From JADKIH01 sp964486655 (GTDB lineage: Bacteria; Bacteroidota; Bacteroidia; AKYH767-A; 2013-40CM-41-45), in NCBI GenBank assembly GCA_964486655.1, contig CAZAON010000475.1:1-15765 (forward strand): a stretch of DNA of 15,765 nucleotides, written 5' to 3'. This document shows positions 14,703 to 15,765 of the stretch, in pieces (the first letter of the stretch is position 1; every line of letters begins with the position of its first letter). The notes under the pieces were generated by a model. It had not been told where the DNA came from, ran no database searches, and worked only from the letters and a program-made list of their open reading frames with translations. A program made the translations under genes and the position numbers.

Positions 14703-15077
14703 TTATTTTAATAAAGATTCAAGTGCGAACAGCATTTTGGAAATTTCTTCTCCTATAATTGCAAGATTGAGATAAGTAGGTTTGTCTAATATCTTGTTTC
14801 GTTCGAGAATATCTAAAATAGCAATAGACTCAAAGAGTGAGCCTCGGGAAATTGAATAAAAATGTTTTCTCTCAGGTTTAGAATAACGGCTGGTTCCCTT
14901 AGCAATATTTAAAGAAATACTGAGTGAAGCCCTAGGAAGCTGATCATTAACAAGTCTTCCTGCGATGTTGTCTTTAATTATTGAATCATTTAAAGCAACA
15001 TTAATATCGAGTGATTTCTGATACACCTTGAGTTTTTGAAATAGGAACTGACACTGGAACTGACACCGACACTGCAC
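14703..15077 (-). CDS. Four-helix-bundle protein, S23/IVP family
   Basis: Protein of 124 aa belonging to the family first described from intervening sequences of 23S rRNA genes. The recognisable core starts at FQKLKVYQKSLDI (about residue 13), followed by LVNDQLPRASLSISLNIAKGTSRYSKPERKHFYSISRGSLFESIAILDI and a last helix ISKMLFALESLLK. The only start I can find is GTG at 15077. It makes the first 12 residues (QCRCQFQCQF) a translation of a short tandem repeat, so the true start is uncertain. The gene is AT-richer than its neighbours and sits alone in a repeat-rich island. No rRNA is nearby. The function of stand-alone copies is unknown; they are often scattered in Bacteroidota genomes. Confidence 0.82.
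   Translation of the reverse strand: MQCRCQFQCQFLFQKLKVYQKSLDINVALNDSIIKDNIAGRLVNDQLPRASLSISLNIAKGTSRYSKPERKHFYSISRGSLFESIAILDILERNKILDKPTYLNLAIIGEEISKMLFALESLLK
15044..15074. repeat. 12-bp tandem repeat (GGAACTGACACT/C) across the start of the S23-family gene
   Basis: GGAACTGACACT (15044-15055) is followed by GGAACTGACACC (15056-15067) and a partial GACACTG copy. On the minus strand it provides the GTG start and the first codons of the four-helix-bundle gene. Confidence 0.7.
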
Positions 15078-15111
15078 ATCTCACTAACGACTCACTCTCA
15101 CATAAAAAAGG

Positions 15112-15153
15112 TTAGTGGCAGTAATAAAGTGTCGAGTTTAGTGGCAGTGGCAG
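15112..15153. repeat. Direct repeats of TTAGTGGCAGT
   Basis: TTAGTGGCAGT occurs at 15112-15122 and again at 15138-15148, the second followed at once by another GGCAG. Together with the 15044 repeat this gives a stretch of CTGCCACT- and CTGACACT-like units between the S23-family gene and the minus-strand terminator. Confidence 0.65.
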
Positions 15154-15154
15154 T

Positions 15155-15186
15155 AAAAAAAAAGACAGCGGCTCTCCCTGCCGCTG
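15155..15186 (-). terminator. Intrinsic terminator on the minus strand
   Basis: Read on the minus strand, CAGCGGC pairs with GCCGCTG around a 7-base loop (plus-strand 15166-15172 with 15180-15186), followed two bases later by nine T (plus-strand A-run 15155-15163). It cannot serve murB, which is on the other strand, nor the S23-family gene, which starts downstream of it. It implies a separate minus-strand transcript entering from the right. Confidence 0.75.
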
Positions 15187-15321
15187 CCTAACTCGAATAA
15201 ACACCTCCATGTTGTTTAACCAAAAACTAACCATGAGATATTGCGAATATAAAACAGGAGAAAGGCCATAACAATTCAATTCAGCCTTAAAGCACCCTGT
15301 CTTGGTGAACATTCTGTTTTA
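15155..15321 (-). ncRNA. Candidate minus-strand small RNA, class not identified
   Basis: The 15078-15399 gap has no convincing protein gene. Upstream of the minus-strand terminator the sequence has RNA-like pairing: TAAAACAG (15250-15257) with CTGTTTTA (15314-15321); or the shifted ACAGG (15254-15258) with CCTGT (15296-15300) enclosing AAGGC (15262-15266) with GCCTT (15284-15288). A transcript from about 15340 to 15155 would be about 170-190 bases. I see no clean promoter and do not recognise the class. 6S RNA of the Flavobacteria type is one guess to be tested. A 66-aa open frame on this strand (15312 to 15112) runs through the terminator and does not look like a real protein. Confidence 0.35.
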
Positions 15322-15399
15322 CCGTGTGAGTAAAAAGTGTAAAAGTTTGGAGAGAGAATATGCACTGTTGCATAATCCATAATTACATTAGCCCTATCT

Positions 15400-15765
15400 A
15401 TGAAAATAGTGGAAAATCAATCATTAAAGGGATTAAATACGTTCGGACTGGACGTTTATTGCAAATGGTATGTCAACGCCGGTGACATTAGTGAATTACA
15501 GTCAATTACCTCCGATAACCGCTTCAGAAATGTTCGGAAGATGATCATCGGTGGCGGTAGTAATGTACTCTTTAAGAAAGATTTCGACGGATTAATCATC
15601 CATAACACCATCTCGGGAATCGATATAATTCAGGAGGATAGTGATACAGTATTTGTGAAATCAGGTGCCGGTGTGGTATGGAATGATCTTGTCCAATACA
15701 CCATTCAGCGAAACTTTCCCGGACTTGAAAATCTTTCTCTTATTCCGGGCACGGTTGGAGCAGCC
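15400..15765 (+). CDS. murB: UDP-N-acetylmuramate dehydrogenase (MurB), N-terminal 122 residues, cut by window end
   Basis: FAD-dependent reductase that converts UDP-GlcNAc-enolpyruvate to UDP-MurNAc in peptidoglycan synthesis. The open frame starts at ATG 15400 (MKIVENQSLKGLNTFGLDVYC) and runs off the end with no stop. Family markers are SLKGLNTFGLDV, the flavin-binding IIGGGSNVLF (about residues 48-57) followed by DFDGLIIHN, VKSGAGVVWNDLV, and LENLSLIPGTVGAA at the very end. The short form of the N-terminus fits the type I enzyme. The upstream gap has only an imperfect promoter box, TACATTAG at 15384-15391, which would leave almost no leader. Confidence 0.93.
   Translation, partial: MKIVENQSLKGLNTFGLDVYCKWYVNAGDISELQSITSDNRFRNVRKMIIGGGSNVLFKKDFDGLIIHNTISGIDIIQEDSDTVFVKSGAGVVWNDLVQYTIQRNFPGLENLSLIPGTVGAA

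Noticed and set aside
14703..15077. Intervening sequence of a 23S rRNA gene
   Set aside because: No rRNA sequence flanks the S23-family gene; neighbours are gmhA and murB.
15112..15312. Minus-strand 66-aa protein between the S23-family gene and murB
   Set aside because: The frame reads through a GC-rich hairpin and T9 terminator and repeat DNA, has odd composition and no family match.

Overview
The window looks like chromosomal DNA of a member of the Bacteroidota. The reasons are: promoter boxes of the TAnnTTTG type with an upstream TTG, almost no Shine-Dalgarno sequences, and Bacteroidota-type neighbourhoods (parA-parB-DUF5683-dapB-lepB; acyl-CoA reductase next to a two-cluster ferredoxin; a DUF3276/PUR-type protein). 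Base composition is moderate and even over most of the window. It drops into AT-rich, repeat-rich DNA around 13.9 kb and 14.6-15.4 kb. Most of the window is ordinary housekeeping sequence. I see no phage, transposase, CRISPR array, tRNA or rRNA.

Layout. 1-1739: C-terminal two thirds of a UvrA-type excinuclease ATPase, cut by the window edge. 1888-2238: small PUR/DUF3276 nucleic-acid-binding protein with its own promoter. 2355-7352: a co-directional block of UPF0173 metal-dependent hydrolase, parA, parB (11-base overlap with parA), DUF5683 membrane protein, dapB and lepB (signal peptidase I). The lepB reading frame is interrupted by a TGA at codon 8. 7361-8419 (minus): LuxC-type acyl-CoA reductase, convergent with lepB and divergent from a ferredoxin gene at 8487-8837. 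The latter two are served by promoters that face each other. A strong intrinsic terminator follows the ferredoxin. 9039-9881: exported protein of unknown function. 9943-12907: tight run of class V aminotransferase, DUF1015 protein and YggS-type PLP-homeostasis protein, followed 7 bases later by a DMT/EamA transporter (12915-13862). A 33-bp inverted repeat built from heptamers separates that transporter from convergent gmhA (14030-14605, minus). 14703-15077 (minus): four-helix-bundle protein of the S23/IVP family. Then comes a 322-base gap holding direct repeats, a minus-strand intrinsic terminator and RNA-like pairing. 15400-15765: start of murB, cut by the window end.

How the genes fit together. 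The central block joins chromosome partitioning (ParAB), lysine/peptidoglycan precursor synthesis (DapB) and protein export (LepB). With MurB and GmhA at the right end, the window leans towards cell envelope and chromosome maintenance. The aminotransferase and YggS both handle pyridoxal phosphate and flank the uncharacterised DUF1015 protein.

The points most worth a second look are the in-frame TGA in lepB, the face-to-face promoters at 8442-8472, the heptamer inverted repeat at 13869-13999, and a possible minus-strand small RNA at 15155-15321. I did not find a clearly new multi-gene system.
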